From contig JAESUZ010001289.1 of NCBI GenBank assembly GCA_017311185.1, positions 96,513 through 160,512 of the forward strand: a stretch of DNA of 64,000 nucleotides, read 5' to 3'. The DNA comes from Proteles cristata cristata (Eukaryota; Chordata; Mammalia; Carnivora; Hyaenidae). Below the pieces are notes generated by a model. It was not told the origin of the DNA, ran no database searches, and worked only from the letters and a program-made list of their open reading frames with translations. Positions 33,977-45,960 of this stretch are shown piece after piece; the stretch's first letter is position 1, and every line of letters starts with the position of its first letter. The position numbers and the translations under genes are program-made.

Positions 33977-35945
33977 TCACAAAATATAAATTAGTTGTAG
34001 ATTTGGAAGAATCTTTCTCAAGAAAACTTTTTAAAACATCACACACACTTACTTAACTAATGTTGATTAGAAAAGAATCTTCTGATGGAACGTTTTATTT
34101 GGCCCAATTTTCTAAAGAATATTTTAATACATATAACTTTTTATGTATAAGGATTTTTCTGTGTCGGCTGTGGGAGGTATTATAAAGATAATTTCTATGA
34201 TACATATTTTTTGCTTTCTTTTTGTTATTTGAATACTTAAATATTAATAATAATAAATAATTAAATTAATATTAATAAATATTGAATATTAAGTTTTTAA
34301 TTTGTATTTATCTATTGGATTTTTTTTATATCTGCCTGTATTTTTGTTATATCTCTCATTATACTATGGACACCTAATGTTTCCCATTTGACTTAGTGTT
34401 GACATTTCAGCCACGTGGGATTCATCGTTTTTCTCCCTGCTTTCACCCGCGGCACGTCTACATCCACCGCGGCTCCCACTCTCTTCAATGCTATATTTTC
34501 TACTCAACTTTAAACATATTTTAGAGAATGTTTGATGAGCAATGTCACCTGTACACACACCCATGCATTTATCATTTCTGCTGCTCATGCTAGGTTGCCC
34601 TGTGGGGTCCTTCCGCGTCCGATTGGAGGACCCCGGCCAGCAGGAGCGTTGGAGCAGGTATGCTGGCCACCAGTTCTCCGCTTCCCTTCATCCCGGGCGG
34701 CCTTTATCTGGCCGCCATCTAGAGACCCAGTTTCCTGGATGCAAGATTGTGGGTGGCTGTTCTGTTCTCCTCTGACCTTGCTGATGGGGACTCCGCAGGC
34801 CTCGGGACCCTCCCCCCATACATAATATGTGGTTCCTCTCTGGTCGATTTCTAGATTTATTTTTAAATCTTAGAAATGTTTCCTAAGTTGTAGCTGCAGT
34901 CACGTCACATAGTTCCATGTGATGCCTTCTGCGTGGGGCAGGGAGATAAAACCCAAGTTTAACCTCCATGGCCTTGACACAGCTTGAGCTTCCTTCCAGG
35001 GCTCTCTACTCCACGGGCTGAGTTTGAGCCTGGGTTCTGGCAGCAGGTGGGCAGCCACTGATGGTCTCGTGGTGCATCAGGAGGGAGACGAGAAGGACTC
35101 ACCCGCCATGCTTGGGCAGCTCAGAGAGGCCCACTTTGTCATCCAGACTTGCTGGGTGGCTCCATGACGTCGCCAGCCTACATGTGGGTCAAAGCTGGAC
35201 AGGGAAGGAGAAGAGACGCCAAAGGAAAACAAGCTGCTGTAGGGATGCTCCCGTGACTTCTACTCAGCTCCTGAATCTGCCTGCGGTTGTGGGTTTTGTA
35301 CGCCGTCCAGGGTTTTCAGCTGTGATTTGAGGTAGCAGTAGACTGCGTGGACTTCCTCTGCCTTCCATCCACCAGGAGACTGAACCCTTTATGTTAAAGC
35401 TATTGTTTGGTAATTTAGGATTATTTCACAGATCTGGATGGATGAACCCTTCAATATTGCCTCTGATTCTTTAACACGACTTCCCTTCCACGGACAACTC
35501 AGCAAATGTATTAGGTGTAAGAGAAGAGGAGTTATGTTTTCAGTTTTTATAATGACATAATGCAGTAATTTGCCAACTGACTAACCAAGAACAGCATTTT
35601 TTTTTTTTTTGGAGATGTTTCTATGATTACAAGGAAGAAGGATACATAAGCCTTTGTAGACCTGAGTAAGTAATGCGTGTAGAGGGAAGAGCAAGAAACA
35701 GCCTGCTGAGTATGAAGCTCCGATTAGCACGGATACTTCAGGTTCCGTTTACATGTATCGTGTGCTTCGTATTTTAACAAGGATAGCACAGAACGACATT
35801 AATGAGCATAACCTTCGAGAACAATGCAAAACATGTCTCTGTGGAAATGCATCGCTGAAAAGAGGTATTGCGCGGTCCATAAAATAAAATAATGAAATAA
35901 GGTAAAATCATATAGAAATATAAATAAACCAGTGATGATAAGTCA
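33977..35945. other. Unassigned sequence with AT-rich core
   Basis: About 2 kb. 34200-34300 is very AT-rich (TAATAA/AATATT units). A run of T at 35597-35612 could be a fossil poly(A) tail on the minus strand, but no source is recognised. Confidence 0.35.
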
Positions 35946-36187
35946 GAATTTTAATGTTTTTTTTTAATGTTTTATTTATTTCTAGGAGAGAGAGAGAGAC
36001 AGCGTGAGCAGGGGAGGGTCAGAGAGAGAGGGAGTGACAGACTGAAACAGGCTCCAGGCTCCGAGCTGGCAGTCAGCACAGAGCCCGACGCGGGGCTCGA
36101 ACCCACGAACGGCGAGATCATGACCTAAGCGAAAGCCGGACGCTTAACCGACTAAGCCACCCAGGCGCCCCTGAATTTTAATGTTTT
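35946..36187 (-). mobile_element. Young felid SINE, antisense, with TSD
   Basis: Body 35961-36172. Minus-strand head GGGGCGCCTGGGTGGCTTAG, box B GGGTTCGAGCCCCGCG, the GACTGCCAGCTC variant and the CTAGAAATAAATAAAAC tail. The TSD GAATTTTAATGTTTT is at 35946-35960 and 36173-36187. Confidence 0.95.
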
Positions 36188-36655
36188 AAATCTAAGGCCA
36201 GCTCTGAAATACTACTTCATATTGGAGAATCTTCAGGCCATTACATATATTCTTTCATGCTGTATAATAAATAGTGGTGCTCCACGGTTTCTTACATGGT
36301 GGGGGTTACATTAAATTTAAAAGTGTGTATTAAAAAAATTGGTAGAATGAGTTAATTCCAGACCTTCCTGAAAATCAGTAATAGAACATCTTACTTTACC
36401 TTCAAACTTGGCAACACAGAGTCCTGGCCCATGAGATGGAGTAAAATTATTTCAAAGAATAATGACGTTTGCCTGCGAATCTTGTTGGCTTACCCATTAA
36501 GCTGCCCCATTGAAATAGACTGTGAAATGCTTTCATGTTCTCAAAAAATAAGTGTATAAAGGTCCCCAAAGCAAGGCTATATATCGATATTTAATGCATT
36601 GAACACTGAATTTTTTTAAAAAAGTGTTTTTAAAAATATTTTAAATGTTTTTATT

Positions 36656-36877
36656 TTTTTGAAAAAAATTTTTAATGTTTTATTTATTTCTAAGAGAGAG
36701 AGAGAGAAGCAGTGTGAGCAGGGGAGAGAGAGAGGGAGACACAGAATCTGAAACAGGCTCCAGGCTCTGAGCTGACTGTCAGCACAGAGCCCGATGTGAG
36801 GCTCGAACCCATGAACCGTGAGATCATGACCTGAGCCAAAGTCGGACGCTTAACTGACTGAGCCACCCAGGTGGCCT
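36656..36877 (-). mobile_element. SINEC_Fc-like SINE in the tail of an adjacent SINE
   Basis: Minus-strand head GGCCACCTGGGTGGCTCAGT, box B GGGTTCGAGCCTCACATCGG, CT-rich body and CTTAGAAATAAATAAAAC tail. Flanking TGTTTTTATTT motifs at about 36646 and 36878 mark insertion into the A tail of the neighbouring SINE, same orientation. Confidence 0.9.
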
Positions 36878-37083
36878 TGTTTTTATTTATTTTTGAGAGA
36901 CAGAGACAGAGCATGAGAGGGAGAGGGGCAGAGAGAGAGAGGGAGACATAGAATCCAAAGCAGGCTCTAGGCTCTGAGCTATCAGCACAGAGCCCGACGC
37001 GGGGCTCGAACCCACAAACTGTGAGACCATGACCTGAGCCGACGTAAGGCACTTAACAAACTGAGACTTCCCAGGAACCCCCC
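36878..37083 (-). mobile_element. SINEC_Fc-like SINE, antisense, host of the preceding SINE
   Basis: Minus-strand head is damaged (GGGGTTCCTGGGAAGTCTCA, ending about 37083), box B GGGTTCGAGCCCCGCG is intact, followed by CT-rich body and A tail into the next SINE. Its original tail continues left of 36656. Confidence 0.9.
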
Positions 37084-37651
37084 AAAAAGTTTTAAGATGT
37101 AACAAAATATTGTTATTTTTGAAATAAGGGTAATTGTCAATGTTTGAGTAAGTGATGTAATACATCCTGTATCCGTGGAAGTTGTTATCTGACGTGAAGT
37201 CAAACTTGGTTCACGAAATTGAAGATAGTCTTTGTCTTCTAATTGCCAAGGTATCTCGTATCAGATTCATTGCAGAGAATCTTAGAAACTTGAAAACTAG
37301 CAGAGTCAACCAAACCACAACGTTTTCTGGAGATAACGCAGCTTCCAGTATAAGTGACGACCTCCCAGAAGGGCAATCTTCTGTACTCTCAGCATAATGG
37401 TTTAAATGTGCCCATTACTTTGAATCTTTATTGAGGGTGCTTATTGTTAGGGCATCCATGATTGATCCTCATTTTGAATTGTAATAATAAAATAATTGTG
37501 TTCTGATTCCTCATATGTTTGAACATAAAAAGGCATTATTGGAGATTTCTAGTGTAACCAAGGGAAGTGAATTAAGTCATACCTTTTGATTTTTTATGCT
37601 GTTGAGGTTGGTGTGATAAAAAGGTCATTCTGAGCCTTTGAAATGGATCAT
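37084..37651. other. Unassigned sequence
   Basis: About 570 bp with no recognised repeat or exon. An open frame at 37182-37397 has no recognised motif. Confidence 0.3.
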
Positions 37652-37942
37652 TCGTTTTAACTCTTTTTTTTTTTTTAAAAACCACTTTCACCAAATGGCT
37701 TTTTTTTTTTTTTAATGTTTTATTTATTTCTAGGAGAGAGAGAGAGAGAGACAGCACGAGCAGGGGCGGGTCACAGAGAGAGGGAGACACAGAATCCGAA
37801 ACAGGCTCCAGGCTCTGAGCTGGCAGTCAGCACAGAGCCCGACGTGGGACTCGAACCCACAAACCGTGAGATCATGACCTAAGCGAAAGTCGGACGCTTA
37901 ACCGACTAAGCCACCCATGTGCCCCACTCGTTTTAACTCTTT
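37652..37942 (-). mobile_element. Young felid SINE, antisense, with 23 bp 3' transduction
   Basis: Body about 37714-37925. Minus-strand head GGGGCACATGGGTGGCTTAG, box B GGGTTCGAGTCCC. The TSD TCGTTTTAACTCTTT lies at 37652-37666 and 37928-37942 and encloses two A tails. Reading on the minus strand, after the SINE there is a first A run (37700-37713), then the unique segment GCCATTTGGTGAAAGTGG plus TTTTT (37677-37699), then a second A run (37667-37676). The unique segment ends exactly in T5, a Pol III terminator, so the parental transcript read into flanking DNA, stopped at T5 and received an A tail. Confidence 0.93.
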
Positions 37943-38760
37943 CTGATTTCATGAAGCCCTTGCTCTGCCGGCTTCTCAGGAGCGCCGCCTTCTGGACTCC
38001 AGCGAGGGAAAAAGGCCAAACAAGTGAGAAAGAACGACTGATGAGGGACGTGAGCTTCACCCTGCCTCCTGAGGTGCAACAGTAAGGTCTCTGCATGCCG
38101 GCACTCACCAGATGGCTGAATCAGCGACCTCGCTCATGTCTCCCCTCCAGCCGTTGCTAGGACTGTCCTGGGCACCTCACGGCAGGGCTCTGTGCTCCTG
38201 CTCCTGGCCGGGTGGCTCCATCTCAGTGCCCCGGGGCCCCTCCCAGACCCTGTGCAGGTGCGTCAACCTGGAAGGGTGAGGAAACCAGTCCTGGACCCCG
38301 CGGTGACCAGAAGCTCGGGGGTCAGCCTGAGGCCTGGGCTTTGCACCTGTGGCTCCTCCAGCTTGAGGGCCTGTGCCCGCCCTCTTCTGGGATCAGCCAC
38401 TCGCGTGCCCTCACCCCTGCACTGACCACACAGCTGCATGTCTCAGGTTAGACATAATTTCTGCACAGAATGTCTTCCTGATGGTTTGCCATCAGCCACC
38501 CTTTGTTTCATGGTCTGGGAGCATCGTGCACTCCTTTGTAGAATTTGTGACAATCCGTGGAAGCAGGGCCCCGGGGAGAGAGTGTGGCCTGTTTCCTGCA
38601 CTACCCGAAGCACCTAACACTCCGCCCCTCCTGTCACAGAGCAGATGGGCAACTATTGCGAATGGACGGATACATGGCTTTTCAGTTTGGCTCTGACCAC
38701 GCCCACACTAGAATCGTCCTCTGCTTCACGGCCAGAGTGACGGACTTAAAATGCAGATCT
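37943..38760. other. Unassigned sequence
   Basis: About 0.8 kb of moderately GC-rich sequence without recognised repeat or exon. Open frames are short and without motifs. Confidence 0.3.
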
Positions 38761-38769
38761 GTCCACGTC

Positions 38770-39120
38770 CTTCCCTTGCTTACATTCCTGCAGGGCCTCC
38801 CTGCTGCCTAAGACGTAAAGACTTTCTCCATGACAGTCCCAGCACCGGTCAACATCCGCGGCCCCACCGGGCTGTGTGTGCACACCGCCCCCTTCGTCCG
38901 CGGCCTGGCACCTTTCATTTCATTCTCTGGAAGCCCGTCATTTCCAGGCTGTCCCTGGTCGTTTGGCCCTTTGCCCTTTTGTGTTGATACTGCACCCTTC
39001 CTCTGTGGTCCCCTGCCGCCCTCCGGCATGCCTCTCTTCCATTTTACTTAATTATCTGGAAATGATCAGTTTGTTTGTTTTCTCTGTGACACTGAGCTCT
39101 CAGGGGCACGGCACCTGCCG
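38770..39120 (+). mobile_element. L2 LINE fossil, sense (diverged)
   Basis: TTACATTCCTGCAGGGCCTC near 38780 and CTAAGACGTAAAGACTTTC near 38809 resemble the L2 segment with CTCC...AAGGCCCTGC text. CACTGAGCTCTCAGGGGCAC near 39091 resembles GTGAGCTCC..GAGGGCAGG. Low identity; edges are estimates. Confidence 0.4.
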
Positions 39121-39961
39121 CCGGCGTCTAGAATGGGAGAGGGAATGGCTCTAAATGAGGCCTAATGCAGGTTAAGATTGGATTAGAGGGTTAGAGCCGA
39201 CCTCACTCAGTGGTGTCCGGTCCCGGGCTAGCAAGAGGCTGGAGCTGGGTCCGTGTCACTGAGCTGGAGGCATTTGTCCAGCAGAAAAGAAAAAGAAGAT
39301 AGTTTTTCCTCAGAAGGTAATTCGGTTGCTCATTACAATTCTGTGTGGACACCTGCTCTTCACATCTTCAGAGGCATTCACGGTACGGCTTTGGTGGCAT
39401 GTGGAATCTGCCACACGCTCGGCGGCGACCCCTGAGATTGCAATAAACACAGTGGCTCCCATCCTTTGGGTTTCATTTATTTCCCATAAAATGTTGATGG
39501 GTTCCCAGCTCAGAAAACCAAGGAAGGCAACACAGGTCCTGTTCTCGCTGCTTGGTTTGATGATCCAAAACACAAGGGCACGTGCGTTTCACTCAGTGTT
39601 ACTCTTTTTCAGTCTGACTTGGTAAGCAAGCGCCTACCTGGGTTACAAAGGCACACAAACCTCTTTGCCTTTGTGTTTGCTAGGTTTCTTTTCACGATAT
39701 TAGAAAAAGCATGTAACAAAGCAGAAAGGAAAAATTGGGTTCCAAGGACAGTTGAACTCTGGGCTGAGTGTTTTCGAGTATTTTCTTGGTGGAAGACAAC
39801 CTCCCGTATCACACGCTCAGTCATGGCGGTTTGGAACCTTTCCCGGGTCTCCCCGTCACGGAGGAGTCTTGGCAAGAGAACAATTCAGCCATGAGGCCGG
39901 GACGTGAGTAGCCTTCCAAAGCCTCAGAAATGATTCCAATGTGCAGACTTGCACATGCTGT
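39121..39961. other. Unassigned sequence
   Basis: No recognised element. The paired open frames at 39310-39625 and 39609-39894 (both strands) have no motif I recognise. Confidence 0.3.
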
Positions 39962-40190
39962 GAAAATGGAGAGCTAGGGGTCCCCACGTGGTTCAGTCGT
40001 CCAACACTTGACTTCGGCTCGGGTCACGATCCAGGGGGGTGGGATCGAGCACCAAGTTAGGGTCTGTGCTGAGTGTGGAACCTGCTTGAGATTCTCTCCC
40101 TCTCTCTACCCCCTCACACACTCTCTCTCAAATAAATATAAATTAATAAATAAATAAAATAAAAATAAGTAAAGAAAATGGAGAGCCAGG
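39962..40190 (+). mobile_element. Older CAN-type SINE with TSD
   Basis: Body about 39979-40173. Head GTCCCCACGTGGTTCAGTCG, text GACTTCGGCTCGGGTCACGA, a degenerate box B (GGGATCGAGCACC), CT-rich body and (AAAT)n tail. The TSD GAAAATGGAGAG(C/T)(C/T)AGG type repeat is at 39962-39978 and 40174-40190 with one difference. Confidence 0.92.
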
Positions 40191-40977
40191 TACGCTTCTA
40201 TGTGGACTCTGAGGATCTAAATAATCAACACCTTCGGGTACAACAGCACTTGTCATTTCGAGTATGACTCCTGTCCAGTGTTGTTCTCCTCTCCGTCCAG
40301 CATGAAGTGGATTCCTTCCCAGAAGGAGGGATGTCAGGGGCAGGGCTGTTGGGTGAAGGGCGATGGAAAGACAGGCTATGGGAACAAGAAGGCACGATGG
40401 GGGTTGGCTTTCACAGACACGGGGTCCCGTGATTTGTCTGCCTGGGAGACAGGAAAACGGCCCATTTTCTACATCCAAGAAACGACACACAGGGAACCGT
40501 GCGAGAGAGGAGGAGCAGGAGGTGACCCACCGGCTCGGCGTCTGCCATGATAGCATTGCCCCGCGGTTTCAGCTGCTAACACGGATGCGTTTCTTTTTTC
40601 AGATAATTCTAACTGAGCTTGTAAACCCAAGAGCTCCCACAATGGCTTCCGAGAGTCCATTTAAAGGTGGATTTCTCCTGGTTCCCCTTCGCTCCTGCTG
40701 CTGCGAGCGAGCCTGTCTGCACGCACAGCTGGCCTTGAGGCACTTGTTGCTCTGGACACAAAGAGCTCGCCACAGACCTCATCCTCTGACGCGCCTCTGA
40801 GAGAGAAAACAGAACCAGGGATGATGCTCCCACTTTAGAGGTCAAGGCACAAGTGCTGAGAGATATCCTGAGCGCTTCTCCATCTCGCGCAGAGATGGGA
40901 CTCGATGAGAAAGAATGCATGCTTTTCTCTGCTTTCTGGATCCTCAGTTTACAGACTAGCACAACCTGGGATGCTCT
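40191..40977. other. Unassigned sequence
   Basis: About 0.8 kb. The 137-145 codon open frames on both strands (40143-40556 minus, 40363-40800 plus) lack recognised motifs. Confidence 0.3.
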
Positions 40978-41189
40978 AAAGCAGTAGCTTTTTTTTTTAA
41001 AAAAATCTTTATTTATTTTCGAGAGAGAGAACGAGTGGGGGAGGAGCAGAATGACAGGGAGAGAGAATCCCAATCTGGCTCCATGCTGTCAGCACGGAGC
41101 CAGAGCCTGACACGGGGCTTGATCCCATGCCTGAGCTGAAGTCAGACACTGTCCTGACTGAGCCAAGCAGGTGCCCCAAGCAGCACCTA
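40978..41189 (-). mobile_element. Older CAN-type SINE, antisense, with TSD
   Basis: Body 40990-41177. Minus-strand head GGGGCACCTGCTTGGCTCAG, a shortened box A/box B interval, box-B-like GGGATCAAGCCCC, CT-rich body and A tail. Flanks AAAGCAGTAGCT and CAAGCAGCACCT form an imperfect TSD. Confidence 0.9.
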
Positions 41190-41459
41190 TTTTGAAATAA
41201 AGAGAGATTCTTGGCTTGGTTTCTTCATGGACAAATCCCCAATACATGGATGACTGGAGAAGCACACCCATGTCTATCTCTGAGCATCACTTCAGGCAGC
41301 GCTGTGACGGGGGGATGAATTCCACAGGCGGTTTCTGAAGGGTTAATAATTACGTGACTCCTGCTGGCCCGGTCACTACTTCCATCTGCAGGATGATGGA
41401 GGTTCCGTCTCCTCCTCTGGGCAGCGGTGGTCTCTGCCACACTCGCCTTCTCCCATGCT

Positions 41460-41660
41460 TGCTCGGGAGTCAGACGGACAAGGCTCGAACCCCAGATCTG
41501 TGGGTGTATCTCTAGCCAAAATCCATCTCATTTTGTATGTCAAGTCCTGCCTCTGGGCACAGGACGGATAGAACATGATGGATCGGGCTGTCCTGAGGAT
41601 GCAGTGGGATTGTTGACTTAAGTGATGGTAACGAGGCCTGGCAACAATTAATGTCCCAGA
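41460..41660 (+). mobile_element. MIR fossil, sense
   Basis: GGAGTCAGACGGACAAGGCTCGAACCC-type head text at 41466 (a MIR tRNA-like box B region), with GTCCTGAGGATGCAGTGGGA near 41591 and ACGAGGCCTGGCAACA near 41630 matching the MIR 3' landmarks. Diverged. Confidence 0.6.
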
Positions 41661-41800
41661 AAATGTAGCTGCTGTTTGCTAGTCAGACTGCATTTCTGAT
41701 CTGATTTAATTCTTGGGGCAATCCAATGAGATGACTCATATCATCCTTCAGGGGAGGGAGAGCCTGAGGGTCAGAGATGAAACGATTGGCCCATATTCTT
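41661..41800 (-). mobile_element. MIR fossil, antisense
   Basis: TTAATTCTTGGGGCAATCCA near 41707, ATCATCCTTCAGGGGAGGG near 41741 and a gap to CAGAGATGAAACGATTGGCCC follow reverse-complement MIR landmarks (AATCCTCACAACAACCC, TTATCCCCATTTTACAGA, GGTTAAGTAACTTGCCC). It abuts a sense MIR. Confidence 0.5.
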
Positions 41801-43339
41801 GTCCTTTACACTGCTTTTCACTGTGTCCCTTGCAGTCCTTCTCCGTGAAGGCTGGTGTTCGCTATGTGTCTTGTTTTCACCTTGATTTCATGTGATTTTA
41901 ACACAGCAGCAGCAGGTATACAAGCAAGATGCACTCGTAGCCATTGTAGGTGGAGCTGAGAGAGAGTCCGGCACAGCCTGCCTCTGGCTCCCAGGTCAGC
42001 TGTTGCCTCTGGAACAGCCACGGATGCCAGGCCTCTGAGGTTCACAAGGATCAACACAGCCTGTGCAGTTCAGAGAGATGCAGGTAAAGGCTGTTTCCTG
42101 ACAGGATGCTCATTCTGTTACTGCTACTGAAGCACTTTCATAGCAGCTGCATCAGTAGGGTGCTTGAGAAAAACACAGTACATTAATAATAGAAAAACCC
42201 GAGGGAGCACTTGGCAATCATCATACTAATGAATGTTTCCGGCAAGAATCACTGAAGCGGGCTCAACTGAAGGGTGAGCATCTGAAGAGTAATAGGATAG
42301 AAACAGGCCTGAGCCATCTCCCCTCAGATATTGCTAAGTTACAACGGAAAAAAAGCGTCACCTTACAGTACGGAGAGCTGGAAGACACCGTCTTAGGGAG
42401 ATGACCAACACTGACTGGCCTCCTCACCACGCGTCTCCTGGTGGGACACTGAGGAAACCGTGACCCCAACGTACGTCCTCCGGGCACACTCACACGAGTC
42501 AGCAGGCGCTCTTCAAAATGTTGTGTTGTGGGACAGGGAGACGGGAGAACAGCCCGTGTTGAAGGGCGCCGGGGACACACGACAACTACACACAACTCAT
42601 GATCCTGGAGTTTGTTCTGCCATAAAGTACATTTTGGGACAATTGGAAAAATCTGAAAAAAGCCACTAATAAAACAGTTTCACCATAAATTTCCCAATTT
42701 TTATAATTGCATATTATGTCCAATTGTTTACTCAAGGGTTTTGTGGTCTGATTGGGAAAAAAGGGCATAAACTCTCGAACATCTCGAAATGAAGAACCCC
42801 CTATGGGAATGTGCAGTGATGACAAAGACTGTGCACGTGAAATCCAAGCTCTGGATTCAGATAGAGGCTGAAAATGTCCTGCCACTTATCTGTCTATCTT
42901 GCCGGACGGAACATTCTCTTCCATTGTAGGCTGGCACAGGCCCCAGAGGCTTGTGGGATGGTTAAGGACTAGCACAGTCAGTCAGGTCCAAATCCAGGCA
43001 ATTCTGCTCACCTCGCTGTCTGGGCAAAAAGGGGAATGTCTGAAATGCTTCACAAATGACTCTCCACTGATACATGTGTATCTGCTACAAAACACAGTCA
43101 CGCCCGTGAGTGTTTCCCAGAGGTGGATCTTTCACTCAACTGTGTGGGCTCTGTCATTGTCAGCGGTTTCCAGTGAGATCGTAAATTCTGGTCCCCTGGG
43201 ATCGTTCTGTTTTCTCTGCAGCGGATCGAGTCGAGGATGCGCTTCCCTCCAGCGCTGGGTGCAGAAGGGGGGGTCAGGCCCCGACTCCACCAGCAGAGCA
43301 GACTGCATACGTCTGCACGCGCCCTTCGACTCTTCTCCC
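41801..43339. other. Unassigned sequence
   Basis: About 1.5 kb with no confident element. The 214-codon open frame starting at 42899 shows no family motif and runs into a likely L1M fossil, so I do not call it a gene. Confidence 0.35.
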
Positions 43340-44130
43340 CCGTGCATTTATTCGATAATTCGGTTACATCACTATGGCCACACAGATGTTTGTGTTAGCG
43401 TTTGGATCGTGTTCCAATGTGGCTATGTTCCAGAGCTTCTTTACATTTCTCTTGTTCAAACTGCAGCTGCTTTGGCCACTGGGAGCTCCTTCGGGCTTCT
43501 CATGTGCTCCTCTGATAAAACCTCATCACGTGTGGGCTTTTGAGGTTTCATTTTTTTCTTTCTTTCTTTTTTTGTTTGTTTGGTTTTGTTTGGTTTTCAG
43601 TTAGCATTTCCTTACTTTCTGGCCTTACTAGATTGTTCTGCTTCTTCTGGTGTATTCCCTGCCCCAGCCCTAATAACTCCAGGAAACCCTGGTTCCCTTT
43701 AACGGAAAGTGGTGTTAGAAGCCAAGGTCTGCGTTCCAGGTGAGCCCACTGAAACAGAGGCGTCCTGTCCCTGTCCCTGTTCCCCTCGGCTGGCAGAGCA
43801 AGGGGGTGCATGTAAGCAAACCGACTGGTATACATGCTTACCTATGACTGTTTCCGTTTGCTCACACCTGCATCTGTATGGGGGCAGGTGTGTTTGTCCA
43901 TGTCTTTGACTCAGCACCATCACCCCTGGGTCACCTCCCAGGTGGTTAATGTATTAACCACACATCTTGTGAATTCTTTGCACGAGGCTTCCAGCATCTG
44001 TTCTGTATCTAACTCTGGTTCTGGTTCTGCTCATTTCTCGCCATCATCATACCTTGTACATTTTGTGTTGAAAGCCAGACATGTTGTGTTGTGTGACAAG
44101 AACTGGCCTTGGTGTGAGGACTCATGTTAC
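43340..44130. mobile_element. Ancient L1M-type fossil
   Basis: TTAGCATTTCCTTACTTTCT near 43601, CCCTGCCCCAGCCCTAATAA near 43657, GAAACCCTGGTTCCCTTTA near 43683 and GAAAGCCAGACATGTTGTGT near 44070 follow text I know from very old L1M elements. The strand of the parent element and the subfamily are uncertain. Confidence 0.5.
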
Positions 44131-45784
44131 TCTGGCCAGGAGTTCTGCGTGTTCAGCGCTCACTGTCCCTCTGGTGTCCCCCCCTTTGCCCGTCCCTTGA
44201 CTTTGAACTGAGGCTCCCCCGAGGGCTCGTCAGAGAGAGAGGGTCTGTGTGCCCACGCAGGAGCCCTCTGGTGTGCAGTGAGGTTGGAGGAGGGCAGGCT
44301 TCTGTGTTCTTTGAGCTACATGCCGTGTCGGAGCTGGCCTGCATCTGGGGCTCAGGCTTTCACGTGCCTCTCCAGTGCCACTCATTCCGTCCTGGGCCCT
44401 GCATGCTGGCTGCCCGCCCAGCCTCCTTCCTGAACCCCTCCCCATGTTGACTACGATATAGGAAACATGTACCTTCTTCTTTTGGAGAGATGGAAGATGA
44501 CGGGACTCCTCCCCAGCTGCTGTGAGGGCCTGACAGCTTTCTCCCCCGCAGAGTGGGCTTTTGTAGAGAGAAGGTTCTGGGCATGCCTCAAGTGTTGCAC
44601 TTCCCCTCCTGCAGCCAGGGTCAGGATAGATCTTGACCAGGAAGACCCAGTGGGCTCTTCAGTTTCCAGCAATTCATCAAAATGACCACCCCGTGTTTCT
44701 CCCAGTGGAGGCCCCAGCAGCAGCTGTTCAGGGCCAGCTTGTCCTGGCTATGACTGTCCAGAAAAACCCGCCTCTCCAGATTTCTGGGTACAATGTGTCC
44801 TGACCTCCCTTCTCCTCATTCCCAAGAAAAATCATCAGCTTTTAGTTTGTCCAGTTTGATCTTATTGCAAGGATGGGAGTGATGATGTACAGGTTCCTTG
44901 CAACTCAGAGCTCCAGAATTCTATCTTCAGTGGTTCTGAGGTTTGCTTTCAGGATACATTAGCTTCATAAAAGGAGCAGGGGATGTTCCCATTTTTTCCA
45001 CAACATAAAACCAACTTAGCTTTTGAAGTTAATCTTTAAAGTTGAATTTATGAGGTTATGACCTTAGGAATAATAATAGGAGCTTTGGTTATTTGTTTTA
45101 ATAAAATATTCTGACTCGATGGTATGGCCTCTAAAATCACCCCAAAGTAAATTTAATTAATGTTTTCCAGTCTATCCTGGTTCTTACTTTATTGTTCTAA
45201 GTATATATTTTTTTCCGATAAACTTTTAAATTTTAAAATATTTGTCTCTAAATTTTAAATTGGATTACCAAACAGGCTGTAGGAAAAACTCCAGGGTAAT
45301 TTTGATAATTGTGCAGAGGAATGAAGTTTAACTTCCTGGAGGAACATGTTTCTATCCATTCATTTCAATACAATTCAATTCAAAAAAATACACGGATTCC
45401 TACCCTTAAATCATTAATTGGTTGAGTCATTTTTTCTTATATCCACTCTGTGTTTCTTCCACTGGAGACACAGACATGATTAGTATTGTTTCCTTGATCT
45501 AAAGGAAGAGTGAGCAGTGAGGGAGAGAATGGTTTGCATTAGAGGAGCCTAGCTGATGCTAGAGGAAAAGGATATGGCCATCGGAAGAGAGGTGAGGACA
45601 GATTTGGGGATGGGCGGCTTAGTACTGAAGGCTGGGGAGGCGGTCCTTGTCATGATTTGCTTGATGTGACTAAGGAAGGGCTGAGTGAGGTTCTCACATC
45701 TTGCAGGATGGGGTAGGAAACACGAACAGAGGAAGTCATTTCTGCAAGCAGGCATGAAACAGCATGATAAATCCAGAATGTTAG
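44131..45784. other. Unassigned sequence
   Basis: About 1.65 kb. The old L1M-like block may continue into the left part. I see nothing definite beyond that. Confidence 0.3.
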
Positions 45785-45960
45785 ATTTTGCCAAGGCTTT
45801 TTCTGCTTTATTCGATATGCATATATGATTTTTTCTCCTTAGCCTATGGTAGAATTACTGAATGTTGAACTAGCCCCACATACCTGGGAAGAACCCACTT
45901 GTTCATAATGGATAGTTTTTTTGCACATTGCTGGACTTGAATATCCAAGGCTTAAAATTC
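45785..45960 (-). mobile_element. L1 ORF2 fragment, antisense
   Basis: AAGGCTTTTTCTGCTTTATT near 45795, a gap, then TGATTTTTTCTCCTTAGCC near 45827, AATGTTGAACTAGCCCCACA near 45862 and CATACCTGGGAAGAACCCAC near 45879 match reverse-complement L1 ORF2 text. Short dead fragment. Confidence 0.75.

Noticed and set aside
42899..43543. 214-codon open frame
   Set aside because: No recognised motif, and its right end enters an L1M fossil.
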